Of a stretch of 64,000 nt of DNA, positions 48,810 through 60,300 are shown one piece after another (the stretch's first letter is position 1; each line of letters starts with the position of its first letter). The notes beneath the pieces were generated by a model. It was not told the origin of the DNA. It worked only from the letters and a program-made list of their open reading frames with translations, and did not search any database. The translations under genes and the position numbers were made by a program. Source of the stretch: Undaria pinnatifida (lineage: Eukaryota; Sar; Phaeophyceae; Laminariales; Alariaceae); the NCBI GenBank assembly GCA_012845835.1, contig JABAKD010000020.1, positions 1,808,936 to 1,872,935 on the forward strand, in the 5' to 3' direction.

Positions 48810-50078
48810 CCTGTAGACACTTGACAAAACCGCACTCTTGTCTTGAGGTTTCGGTTGCTAAACCAAGAGAAAAAAAAAGTATGCATCTCATTCGCCATTC
48901 GTCCTTCGTGCCTGCGCGGCCTGCTCTTGCTCAAAATCGAAGATTTCAATATTTCGACCCCCCCCTAAACAAGCCCGTTTGATACAAAACCTGTACGTAC
49001 ATATATTATACGTATCATAGTGTAAATGGCAATACTTTGGTATCACAGGGGCAAAAGACGTTTTCTCAATATATTGGGTGATCAGGGGCCAAAAGACGTC
49101 GTCTCAATTAACTTCCCCCCGAGCGAGTCCCGTCGTCACCCACCCATCATGGTCCCTACCTAACAAACAGAGGGTTTCAATTTTTCCTCCTTTTCTTTTT
49201 CCTTCTCCTTCATCTCAATGTCTACTGGTCCTCCTCTTGCGTGTCAAAGTCTACCGATCGTTAACAACCGGCCGATAGCGTCGGGATTGTTCGAGAAGCG
49301 CAACGCGTCAAAGTCAGCTATGATGATTGCCTGCACGCAACATATTATATATATATCAGGTATTGGACAAGAATAACTGAATCAAAAATGAAACGTGCGC
49401 GCGTACCGTCGCCAAACAAAAGTACGTACAGCAATAACAGCTACAAGATAACTCCTTCCACGGTGTAATTCTCGCTATCGTCGTCTATCCTGCCATGTGT
49501 GTACATACTCGGATGGCGCAGCACTCGATCGGCCATCGCAACAAGCCACCGCCGCCGCCCTACCCCCGCCCCCTCCCCCGCCCAAACAAAAGTCAGCACA
49601 GAAAAAATCGTAGCTGTGAATTTCAATACATGTCATCATATCTAACCGGCCCAGCGAACGGGCATAAAGTTCATTTTTTTCCAAATCCCACAGTTAGGGA
49701 GAACGAATACTACACAACCTATATTAAAAGTGGAGACCCCCCCCCCATCCTCGCAAGCCCACTCCTTGGCTGTGACGAGTCTTACTGCCGGCTTTTTGCA
49801 GACAGAACGGAGGCATGAAACAACGGGCAGGTGGGTCTACCAACCTTTGTACCCGGTGGTCAAAGAGCGACGCCAAATATTCTGCCATCTTGTCCATTTC
49901 ATTGCCTCTGGTGACGACAGTGAAACAGAAGGGCACATTGACCATCACCACCACCGCCACCACCACCGTACAAAAGCAACGTGAATCCGCGTGTATCCAC
50001 GCCAACTCGATACACTTCACCGCTGCTACGCCGCCGGTTCCTACACTGCCGCCCACAGCAATCGACCATGGGACTGTC
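48810..50078. other. Convergent intergenic region, right part
   Basis: AT-rich sequence with a TA run near 49351-49358 and no recognisable gene. The right end should hold the 3' UTR of the minus-strand gene that ends at 50079. Confidence 0.45.
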
Positions 50079-53000
50079 CTACGAGGCGCGCTGAGGTGCA
50101 CCCTGTTGCTGCTGTTGGGGCACCCGAGCGCCGCTTCCACTGCCGCCTCCCGTCCCTCCGTTCCTGCGACGAGTAGACGGGGCGGGTCTTCCCTTGCGCG
50201 ACCCCGATACCTGCGAGGCACCACCACCACCACCACCCCCGACGCTGCCGCCGTTACCGTTGCCGCTGCCGCGCATGTTGCCTTGCGCCGGAGCCGAGGA
50301 CCTCGCCTCGCCGTAGTCCAATCGGTTGGGTCCGTCCGCAAAGCCTCCGCTAGACATCGGCCCGTTCTGACCTCTGACGGGGATCTGGGCCTGCCTGCGG
50401 GGTTTGGCGCCCGCTACCCCGACACCGCCGCCACTGGTGACATTACTGCGCCCTTGGTACTGCCTCTGGGTACCCCTCGAGCCTTGCTGGGAGTCGCGTG
50501 ACGCACCCGCCTCGTGTGAAGGCGCCGAGCCGTACCCCCCTTGCCCTTGCCGGAGACCCCTCGTATCCGTTGTGCGCTGCCCTTCCACCGGCGGGGCCTT
50601 CTGCTGTGACGGGTGGCGACTCCGTGAAACGCCAACGGCCCGCTGCTGCTGCTGCGGCGGTGGTGGCGGCGGAGGCTGGGTCCTGGGGGAAGGCTCCTCG
50701 TCCGCCCAGCTCCTAGACACGGGGGGCTCGGCGGTGGGCGTCGGCGATGTCGGCTGGGCTACTGGATTCCCGCCGGACCAACCATTCTTCGCCGCGGGGG
50801 CAGGGTGCGACTTAGGGTTCGGCCTTCCCTTCGGCTGCGGTGCCGGAGCACGCCTGTCGCGCTGCCCGTTGGCCCGCACACCCTGCGCGGGAGAAGCAAA
50901 CTCTTGTCCAGCCAACGGCAGCTGTGCCGCGCCCTGGCCTGGCCGCTCCTCCTGCTGCGCCCGGGGCGGCTGGTCCTGCCTCTGGTATTGCTGTCCGCGC
51001 GGCTGCTCCCGCGGACGCCGCTGTCCTCTACCCCCGCGCTGCGCTCCATCGTGACTCTGTTGAATCTGCTCCTGCGCCGCTGGAGTCCGCTGGTCCGTCG
51101 TTGCCGCGACGGTCACCGCCTCGCCGCCGGCATCCGACGGTCTGGGTTTCTGGAAGGCGCGGGACTTGTCGTCGCTGTCCTTGCTAGCGTCGTCGTGCGG
51201 TGTCGCCCTATCGCCATTCCGGGGATCTCCTCTCCTTCCCCCCCGTGCACGCGAGCTCGCTCCACGCCCTCGGCTTGAACCGCTTCGTGCCCTTGATGCA
51301 ACGGTCCCGGTTAACCCGTCGGACTGGGGCAACACCTCCTCCGGCTTTATGGCTGGCGCGCTGGTGGTGTCTTCGGTCGGCGTCTGAGCTGTCCGAGTAG
51401 AGGCCTGAGACAACACGCGAAAGAAGATGGGAAGTCACTACTGTTTTAGCAGAACGAAGACAAGGCTATGGCGCGTTGCAACCATGTTTGTTTTAGATGA
51501 TTGGAGAGCAGGTCATCATGACGCCTTGCCACACACTTTGTGTGCGCTGTGGACGGAGATGCGGGACGGCGTATCAGGACACCCGACGAATCCTTCTGGA
51601 AACAATGATATCGTAGGGCATAGCGCCTATATCTGAGGACCTTTTTGTCAGGATCTAGAAATCTGATTGGCTCACAGGCAGGAAATTTCGGCGTTTTCGG
51701 CAAATAAAACACGAGTTTTGTAAGGATTTTGTAAGGATAGACAACTATGATTGGCGTGATTGGCGGTGATTGCTCCGGGCAGGGCGCCGCGACGCTGCTG
51801 CGGGACTGAGAGAGTGCGCGTGCAGCTCAGACGCCCAGACAATCGACGCCGCACGGCACAGTCGGCGGCTCAACACAATGACCACCATGCATGAACACCA
51901 TGCATGAACACCATGCTGGTGTTTTGCATGAACACCGGCTCAACACAATGACCACCATGCATGAACACCATGCATGAACACCATGCTGGTGTTTTGCATG
52001 AACACCATGCTGGTGTTTTGCATGAACACCATGCTGGTGTTGTAGTGGTGCATCCCCGCTGTTGATGCGTTTCTGGGAGCCTGTGATCTGTCGCTGTGAC
52101 GAGAGGGGTAGAGCAGCCACGACCGACATAGTTCGACAAACGTCCGTCTTTTCTACACAGGTCATGTGTGTCGGCGTGCCCACGCCACAGGAGCAGAGCG
52201 GTACCATCTCCCCCAGACTACAGCAGCAGCAAGCAGCAGTTTCGTGTCCGTGGTCTCCGGGCCCTCGTGCCTGCCAGCGGCAGCGGGTTGGCCGCTTTCA
52301 TTAACATTGATACACATTATTTGGCATTGCTAACCATTTTACCCCAGTGACGTCATTAGGGGACATTTCGACCGGTATTTCGTATCGTTAGGGTTAGGGT
52401 TAGGGTTGGTTAGCATGGTTGAAAAAACACAATAATGTCAAGACACCCGGTCACAACGCAGCAGCAGCAAGCAACAGCACTCCGGGTGCGCATGTGAAAG
52501 AAACAAAACTCAGCCAGCCAAGTGAAACGGACCCTCGCCTGATCCACGAGAGAGAGCAGGTTGTGTGTGTTGCTTGCGTGTATACCCACTCCACAGAAGC
52601 ACCACCACCACCACCACCAAACTACAACACCAGCAAGCAACAGATTATTATTCGCCGTCCCGGGCCTTTGCGCCTGCTGCCGTAGCGGATAACCCCTGCA
52701 AGCCGAGTTGAATCGAACACAGCAGCGGTTTACGTGACAACACCACAGCCAATTCTAAAAACAAGCTATAACGAACTCTCCCCCGGGAAAACATCCCGAC
52801 AATTTCATGTCTAAATTTGTTCCCCACGTACGGAATCGGAGCCTATCGTAGCGGACGACATACACAAGCACGTACTACGAAACATACTGCAAATATTCGT
52901 CCAAAACAGTCCTGAATCACGGGGATCCTCAACGGAGAACTGAAAAAAAATCAATACCCGACATCGGTGGAATACCAATAACGTTTTACAACGCAATGTG

Positions 53001-56000
53001 TCGTATATCTAGTGTACTAGTTGGCCATGGGTTCGCTCATGGGGTTGGACTCTCGCCTTGCTCAAAATCAGTTTTTGCGTGAGGTGTGAGAGTTCCTTAA
53101 ACAAGCAATGACGAGCCTCATAAAACGTAGGTGCACCCCCAGCGTGCTATTAATGATGGCATTTTAGTAGGATGCGTCCACACCCACCCCTACTCAGGAA
53201 AACGAACGGCGCCGTTTCAACAGTTAGGCCTGGGACTGGCAAAATTTTAGACGTACAATTTGGAAAAAAAATGTCCCGTGGTCGTTCTCTGGGAAAAAAA
53301 CTCTTTAGGAAATCAACCAATCAGCGATGGGGGGAAAGGCCCCACATCACCTACAAAAAATTATTCGTGAAAACAAAGCCTGTGCCGCTTGCTGCTGTTC
53401 TGCGGCAAAAAAAGTTGGAGCGTGTGTAGAAAAAAATAGCTGCTGCTTCTGCTGCTCCTGCTGCTGCTGCTGCTGCTTGCTGCTGCTGCTGCTTCCCGAG
53501 GTGCTGCTCTACCCCCCGCGTGTAGCAGCGTACTCAAGGGACAGCTAGCGTAGGCGGAACACATCTTCTGGGGGACCCTCCGGCAAGATGGCCGACAGCA
53601 GACCTATGCATCTGAATTCCTCCAAGATGGTGATATTATGCAGCAGCAGTGCCGTAGTTTTTCCTTTTTTGCGAACCTCCAGCGTCTTTCCCAACTCTAT
53701 CTCGCGTGCCTCCGATGCAGCACGCTTCACCTCTAGCTCGCGGGAAAGTTGCTGCTGTGCGTGTAGCTCGACTCGGGTTTGGGCCAAGGCTGCATCTGAC
53801 TCGTGTCGGAGGTCCTGCTCCAGGTTGAGTTTGCCTTTCTCCTCGGACAACTGTTGAGAGACATCTTGCAGCAAAGACTTCGCCTCAGCGGCCTCGACCC
53901 GGCTCTCGTCGCGCTGCTTCACGACCCGGTCACGGATGTCCTCGGCCGCCTCGACACCGCCGCGCTGGATGGCAAGCGCCTGGCGTGCAGCCACGCCCGC
54001 GTCTGCCGTCGTGGTCCCGGTACGCGCCCGATAAGCCTCCTTGACCTTTGCAATTTTTTTTTTTTTCCTTTCGGTCCCGTGCCTTCAGGTTTCTTCGAGT
54101 TGTCCATGGCTAATTTTGCACGATCACTCTGCCAGAATGACCCAATGAGGCCAACTTTGTTTGCGAATTTCTCGCCGGCTATTTACTCGATTTAAGAGCG
54201 GATTGGTTTGCTGTCTCCTCCAAGTCCCGGCGGAGGGAAATACGGGTATTTTACCAATACCCAGTTGCATTAGTTCGACCCCATTGAGCAAGAGACGAAT
54301 ACAAGCAGAAAACACGAGTTTTCCCGCACATTTCCGTCCGATTAGACTTCAAAATACAACGGAAAATTCAGAATAATCCGTATTTCCCTCCGTTTACACT
54401 GATTACACGTGCCTGTTGAATTTCAGGATCCAACTCGCCTCCTGTGTTGCGTATTTTGTGATACCCTGTCAAACATTATTTCAGTCTAAAACCAAGTAGA
54501 AACAGTGTTTGCAATTTTTTCCCCGAGACATTTTTTCGGATTTTTTGGTGGTTTTCGCCGAATAGATCTGCCATTTTTTTGGGTCAAATCGACTTCCAGT
54601 CCCAGACCTAACAGTCCGACCGCCACCCTCCAACGCAATGAGGCAGATATCGGTCCCAGCGTCGCATATGTGTGTACTTCGAAGTGTATGTTTTATTAAA
54701 CTGCTTTTCCAACCATCGACATCCAGGACACAAAGTCAGTGTGCGTGTCGATGCCTCATCCTAGAGAGACAAGCTCTGTGGTCACAAAAACTACGAAACA
54801 CAGGTATAAATCGCAAACACAGTAAAGAGGTTTTGGAGGGTTTTCATGCAACGTCCAACGCGACGAAAACGAAGGCGGAACATGAACAAAGCCAGCACAC
54901 CACACAACTTGCAAGGGAAGCGTTAGGGTCCCTAGCCTGCCAGAAACAGCCGCACCTCAATACGACAAGACTGCGCTCCGCAAACACCCAAAGCTTGCAA
55001 AGCAACAGGCGAGGGGAGGAGAAGGAATCAACAACCCCAGCGAGGGCAGTAGAAAAGCCATCTCATACCGTATAACAGGCATGAAAGAACACCCCCGTGA
55101 TGACATTTGGACGTTTGAAAATATGATCACCAGGTGTGCTGTTGTGGGTGTGTGTGCTATCTAACGCATTTCCGGTGACAAGCAACGTGCACGGGAGCCC
55201 CGCAGCCCGGGGGGGGTGGTAAGGGGAGGGTGTGTTATCGGTAATAATGGTTGCTAAGGAGTGATAGCGGACCTCGGCCAGACTGCAGAGGGGGTCACCA
55301 TGACGGGGTGTGATAACCGCATCCATGACATCAATGATCGCCGAGGTGTGGTAACGAGGGGGGAATGCTATCATGCATGTTATACTACAGTACACGGTTC
55401 CCCTCCGGGATGGGGCTGTCTTGATATGCCGGCGTCGCAAAATTCCAACAGGGGAACACAAGCGATCGATACAACGATACGTGTATATGAGCTGCTGCTA
55501 TTGCTGCTGTTGCATGCTTCGTATCCATGGTATCAGGTCCGATGACGTGTGTTTGATCGTTGCATTGGACGTGAAAATGCTGTCGTGTTTCGTGTGCAAT
55601 AACCACACACATTCACCGTGACTACCGACACGAAGGCAAGAGCTTGACACACTGCTGCCGTTATACTGCTATGTTGCTGCATACTGATTTGCGGGAAAAT
55701 GAAAAACTACCCTACAACTGCGAGATCGAGGATTTCGTCGAAACTTATATTCCCAAAATGTGTGGGATATTCCGATCGCGGAGGCTACGGGGTGCGCATG
55801 TTGTCAATAAGGGTGTAGGCCGGTGACTCCCGTTAGTGCTAGCTACTGTACCAGGGATGCAAACTGATTTTGTGACAGCACACCCTCCACTCACATATAC
55901 CTGGTACAGAAGCGCACACACATACACACAAAAGCACCGCCTGAGGTTGTCACAAAGGAGAGAGCTCACAGCGCCGCTGCTGTTGTACTGTACCGTGAAT

Positions 56001-57312
56001 ACTACAAGTACAGAGCACAGAGCCTGGAGGGCCATGTGTGATGCAGTAGCACATCAGCAGAGAGCTACGTAGGTGCAACAGATACGTATGCTATTCGAGA
56101 CATATGCTTTCGCTGCTACTGGCTGTATGTAGCTGCGCCATGCTGGATATATGTGGCTTCGTCATAGCAGACAGCACAGAGGATAAACACAATTGAACTG
56201 ATGAATGTGCAACGGGCGGGAGAGCGGAGCGGATAAAAAAATGAGAGAGCGAAACGATTTATCTAAAAGAACAAAAACATGTGGGGTTTTCCATGCACCT
56301 AGTCGGCCCAAGGAGGCAGAAAACAATCCCTTGACAAAAGAGCCAGCTCGGGAGCTTTGAATGCTCAAAGCACGCGCCCCGGAACTCGGCCGGGATACAG
56401 ACATGCGTCGTAACGTACCGACCGGTACCTTGCTTGCCCCGCAGCCGAAAGCGCGAGGAAAAATCCTCGGCCGTCGGAGAACAGCATGCCAAAAAAAACA
56501 GTGCACATTTTACATATATATATACCTCACCTGTGGTACAGAGGCTTCCGCCACCGGCGGTGCAACCTGCGCCGGCGTGAGGTGCTGCTGCCCTTGAAGG
56601 CTTCTCTCAGCCTCCGCGACAAGCCCCTGCAGCGCCACACTCCCGGTCTCGGGCGGAAGCGTAACTCCGGCGCTCCCGGTCAACACCGACGCCCCTAGCT
56701 CCGCCGCGCCGTCAGTCATACCCGGTGGTGGTGCAACGCCTCCATTATCACCAGAAGCTCCTTGCCACGGGCTGGTCATCCCTTGCTCCAGGCCCAGCGT
56801 AGGTGACACCCCCTGAGGGGGAGGGGGTGGGGGGGGGGGGGTAGACCCCGCAGAAACGCCGGCCCAGTGGTTGGGTGCGCCTAAGGTTGTCGGCTGCGAC
56901 ATAGCCCCTGCGTTCGAAGGGCCGAGTGCCGGTGATGACATGTGTGTGTTCTGGACAAGCTGCTGTGGCGTCAGAGTGAAGCCACCCTGTGTCAAGTCGT
57001 CTTGGATCGAGGCAGCGCCCGCTTGCCCCGACACGCCGCCACCGTTTTCGAGACGACTTTCAGGAGCAGCAGGCACCGGGTACATCGAGGGTGATGCGTC
57101 CGCCGCCCACGGCACCCCCACAGCCGACTGCTCGGGGTGCCTGGGCGCCGCCGGGGTCGGGTGCATTGGCGGCCTGTAAGCGAGCTGCTGCTGCTGCTGC
57201 TGCTGCTGCCGTTGAAGAGGCTGCTGTTGCGGCTGCTGGAGAGGCTGCTGCTGAAGAGGCTGCTCTTGCTGCTGCTGGAGAGGCTGCTGCTGCTGGAGAG
57301 GCTGCTGGAGAG

Positions 57313-57359
<47 letters not shown>

Positions 57360-60300
57360 GGCGGCGGCTGCTGCTGCGCGTACCCCCAACCGTTACTATA
57401 TCCCACGTTCGACCCCGAGGGCGGGCCGGCCACCGACGGCGCCGGGGCGGGAGGACTCGGCGAGAGGATCGGGGCCCCGACTCCTCGCCCCATCTGCACC
57501 GGCGTGAGCGGTGGCGTTGTCTGCGGCGGAAACGGGGATCGCACTTGCTGCGGGTGGCGAAGCCCGTGCCGCGGTTGTGGGGCGTAGTGGCCTCCAGGTG
57601 GCGCCGACGTGAACGGCGGCACAGACCCTCTTGGGCGTGGCGTCGGCCTCCTCTCTCGCTTCTGGAGGGTCGCCTGGTCCACGGGGGAGGCGCGCGGCAG
57701 CGCGGATGCAGGCTGATTCCGGTTAATCACGGGCGGCAAAATGCCTTCCTCCATCTGCGAGGCCTGCCGTCCGAGCTGTCCGGCCGTCGGCGACCGCGCG
57801 CTCTCCTCACTCCCCGCGATGTGCGCAGCCATCGACAACTGCTGCTGCGGCTGCTGCAGATGCTGTTGTGCCGGAAGCGCCGCGTCCACTCCTACCGCAG
57901 GTTGGACGTGGGTCGAAAGAGACCCCTGTAGCGGGAGAACCATCGACTGCTCGCTGTGCTCACGGGCGGGCGGCGGCGTCGCCGGTGGGGGCGGCTGGTA
58001 TCTCGGGGTCTCTTCGCTTGCCTGGGGCGGTGCTGCGGGCACCGGCACCGATCGCTGAGAATTGAAGGTGCCGTTGGGAGTCGGACGGGGTACTTCTCGA
58101 GATGTGGTGGCGGTGGGGTCGTCACTTCTGCCCACAGAAGCGTCGGCGAAGAAGTTGAATACGGGGCCTTCGGTGCCAGTGGGGCCGCCGATGATTTGTT
58201 CTCTCAAGGCCGCGACGATCTCGTTGAGCTTTTCGAAGTTCACCCCAGGGGCGACCTCTCTGGCGCTGTTAGAGGGATCCAGGTACAGCGCCGCGCGCTC
58301 CACGCTCTGCTCAAGGCAGCCATCGAAGTCGGCCTCGTCGGGCGGGACTGTCTTGCCCAAAAGCACCTGTCCGCATCATGTAAATGTCAACGAATCAACA
58401 ATCTGTCAGCAACATTGTAAATTAATGTTTTATGATAACTATTATAGAGTAGTAGCTTGTCAGTAACACGATACGAATAAATATACAAATACGCAGCGAA
58501 GGAGCAACACGAACGGCGGTGCGATAAAAGTCAGTGGCACGGTTGGAGTGGACCAAGAAGTCAGCCCTGCCTTAGAAAGTTAGTCCTCCAAGACACAGCA
58601 GTACGACGGCAAAGGGCATGTAAAGAGCACAATAGCGCTCGCGCAAGAGGGATCGGCGGCCGATCGGCGTGCACTTTTTTATCGGCCAAGGGACAACCTT
58701 CGGTGCTCTTTATTCAACGCCGCTATATCCAGAATCGCTGTCGACAGAGCAAGACAAAAAAACTCCTGGTGTTCTCTCGACAACGAACAGGCTCGGGACT
58801 GCCGTAAACCAACAAGGGTTCACGACCATCTGCTCAAGGCTGGGTGGATTGGCTGTTTCTCGCACTCGTATATCGTATAATATACTTGTAAGTTATAAAT
58901 ACATGGAGAATTATGTTGGTCCTTGCACGAGAGCAGCAGAAGGGCCTGATTTAGACCAGGTTTTGAGCCGTCTTCGAAGTAAATCGAGCTGAGGTACACT
59001 TCTCGGCAGGCTGTTTCCTGGACGTGCATGACCTTGCTCGACTCTCCCGACCCTGCCGGGGTTGGCGTCGGTCGTGCTCGCATCGTCTCTGCGAGAGGTG
59101 CCATTTTTTCTTTTTGGGTCGAAGTATCAAATTGTCTATTTATACGTAGACACAAATCATTCTGTCATGTGACTATGTTAAACAAAGTGTGGTTAGAGGG
59201 CAGCTTGCGTCTACTTTGAGTATGCGGTCGGGGGCAGAATTCCCGTCGGAGCGCTTCCGTCTTTTTTTTCATCACGTGAAAAAGCGTGTGTGGTTAGAAA
59301 GTAGCTTGCGTCCATTTTCAGTTCCCGCCAGAGCGCTTTAATATTTTGTTTTGGTGAACGCGTAAAACAACGTGTGGTTTGAAAGTAGCTTGGGTCCCTT
59401 TTGAGCATGCGGTTGGGGGTTCAATTTCCGGCGGAGCGCTTCCGTTTCTTTTTTTTTTTACCGGTTTCTTGATGTGCTCTTGTTTGGCAACGTGTGTGGA
59501 TCACAGCAGGGTACCTGGGCCTGATATGTTAACATTATGCTATTGTACGCTGCTGTACGACGCACGAGTATGTATTCGTATCTACCCGCATATAGTTGTG
59601 TGTTGCTATCCTGATGTCGCTGCAGCTGCAGTGCTGCTGCTTGCTGCTGGTGTTTGTCATCGTGTGCCGGATGATGCACTTTGTATCTGTGGTCTATCGC
59701 ACCTGATTAACACGAATATTTGCAATTCATCCCTTGGCAGCAACGTCCAATGTACAGCCTCGAATTACCTATAATAATCCTATGTTCATGATACATGTCA
59801 TGCATCCTCGAAAGAACGGGCATGCGCGGAGCCATGGCGGACAGCCGGCCGGGGCGAGGACCCCCGGTACGAATATAACCTTTTCCGTAAATTAAGCATA
59901 CAACCGCAAAAACATGTTCATCCTAGGTACCAGGTACAGGTGATGATATGATACTTCCTATAGAATCGAGATCAACAGATAATCGCGAAGAAACGGTTGT
60001 TGAGATCGACGACAATGGAAAGCCGATAGTTTGGCCAAAAAGCTTCCAAACGTTTTGGGCGGTTATTTGAAAGATTCCGGGTAACGTTGCTATGGGGGGG
60101 AAACGATTAAAAAAAAAAATCTAGCTCTTTTTTTGGTCATGCGGTCCAACAGGTCAATTTGTCTATTTTTTATCAAGCCTTGATCAACATCGTCCAACAA
60201 ACACGATTGAGCTTCGAGCTCGAGATAGAGACAACCCATGATCACTGCTATTCCCTCCGGACAAGGTCACATGAGTGTAGATGACAGCGCTGAAGAGATC

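Noticed and set aside
56510-58366. Reading the 618-codon minus-strand frame as a stand-alone gene
   Set aside because: It has no ATG at its start, opens at a CAG acceptor and closes just after a CAG/GTGAGG donor. It fits better as a middle exon of the gene that ends at 50079.
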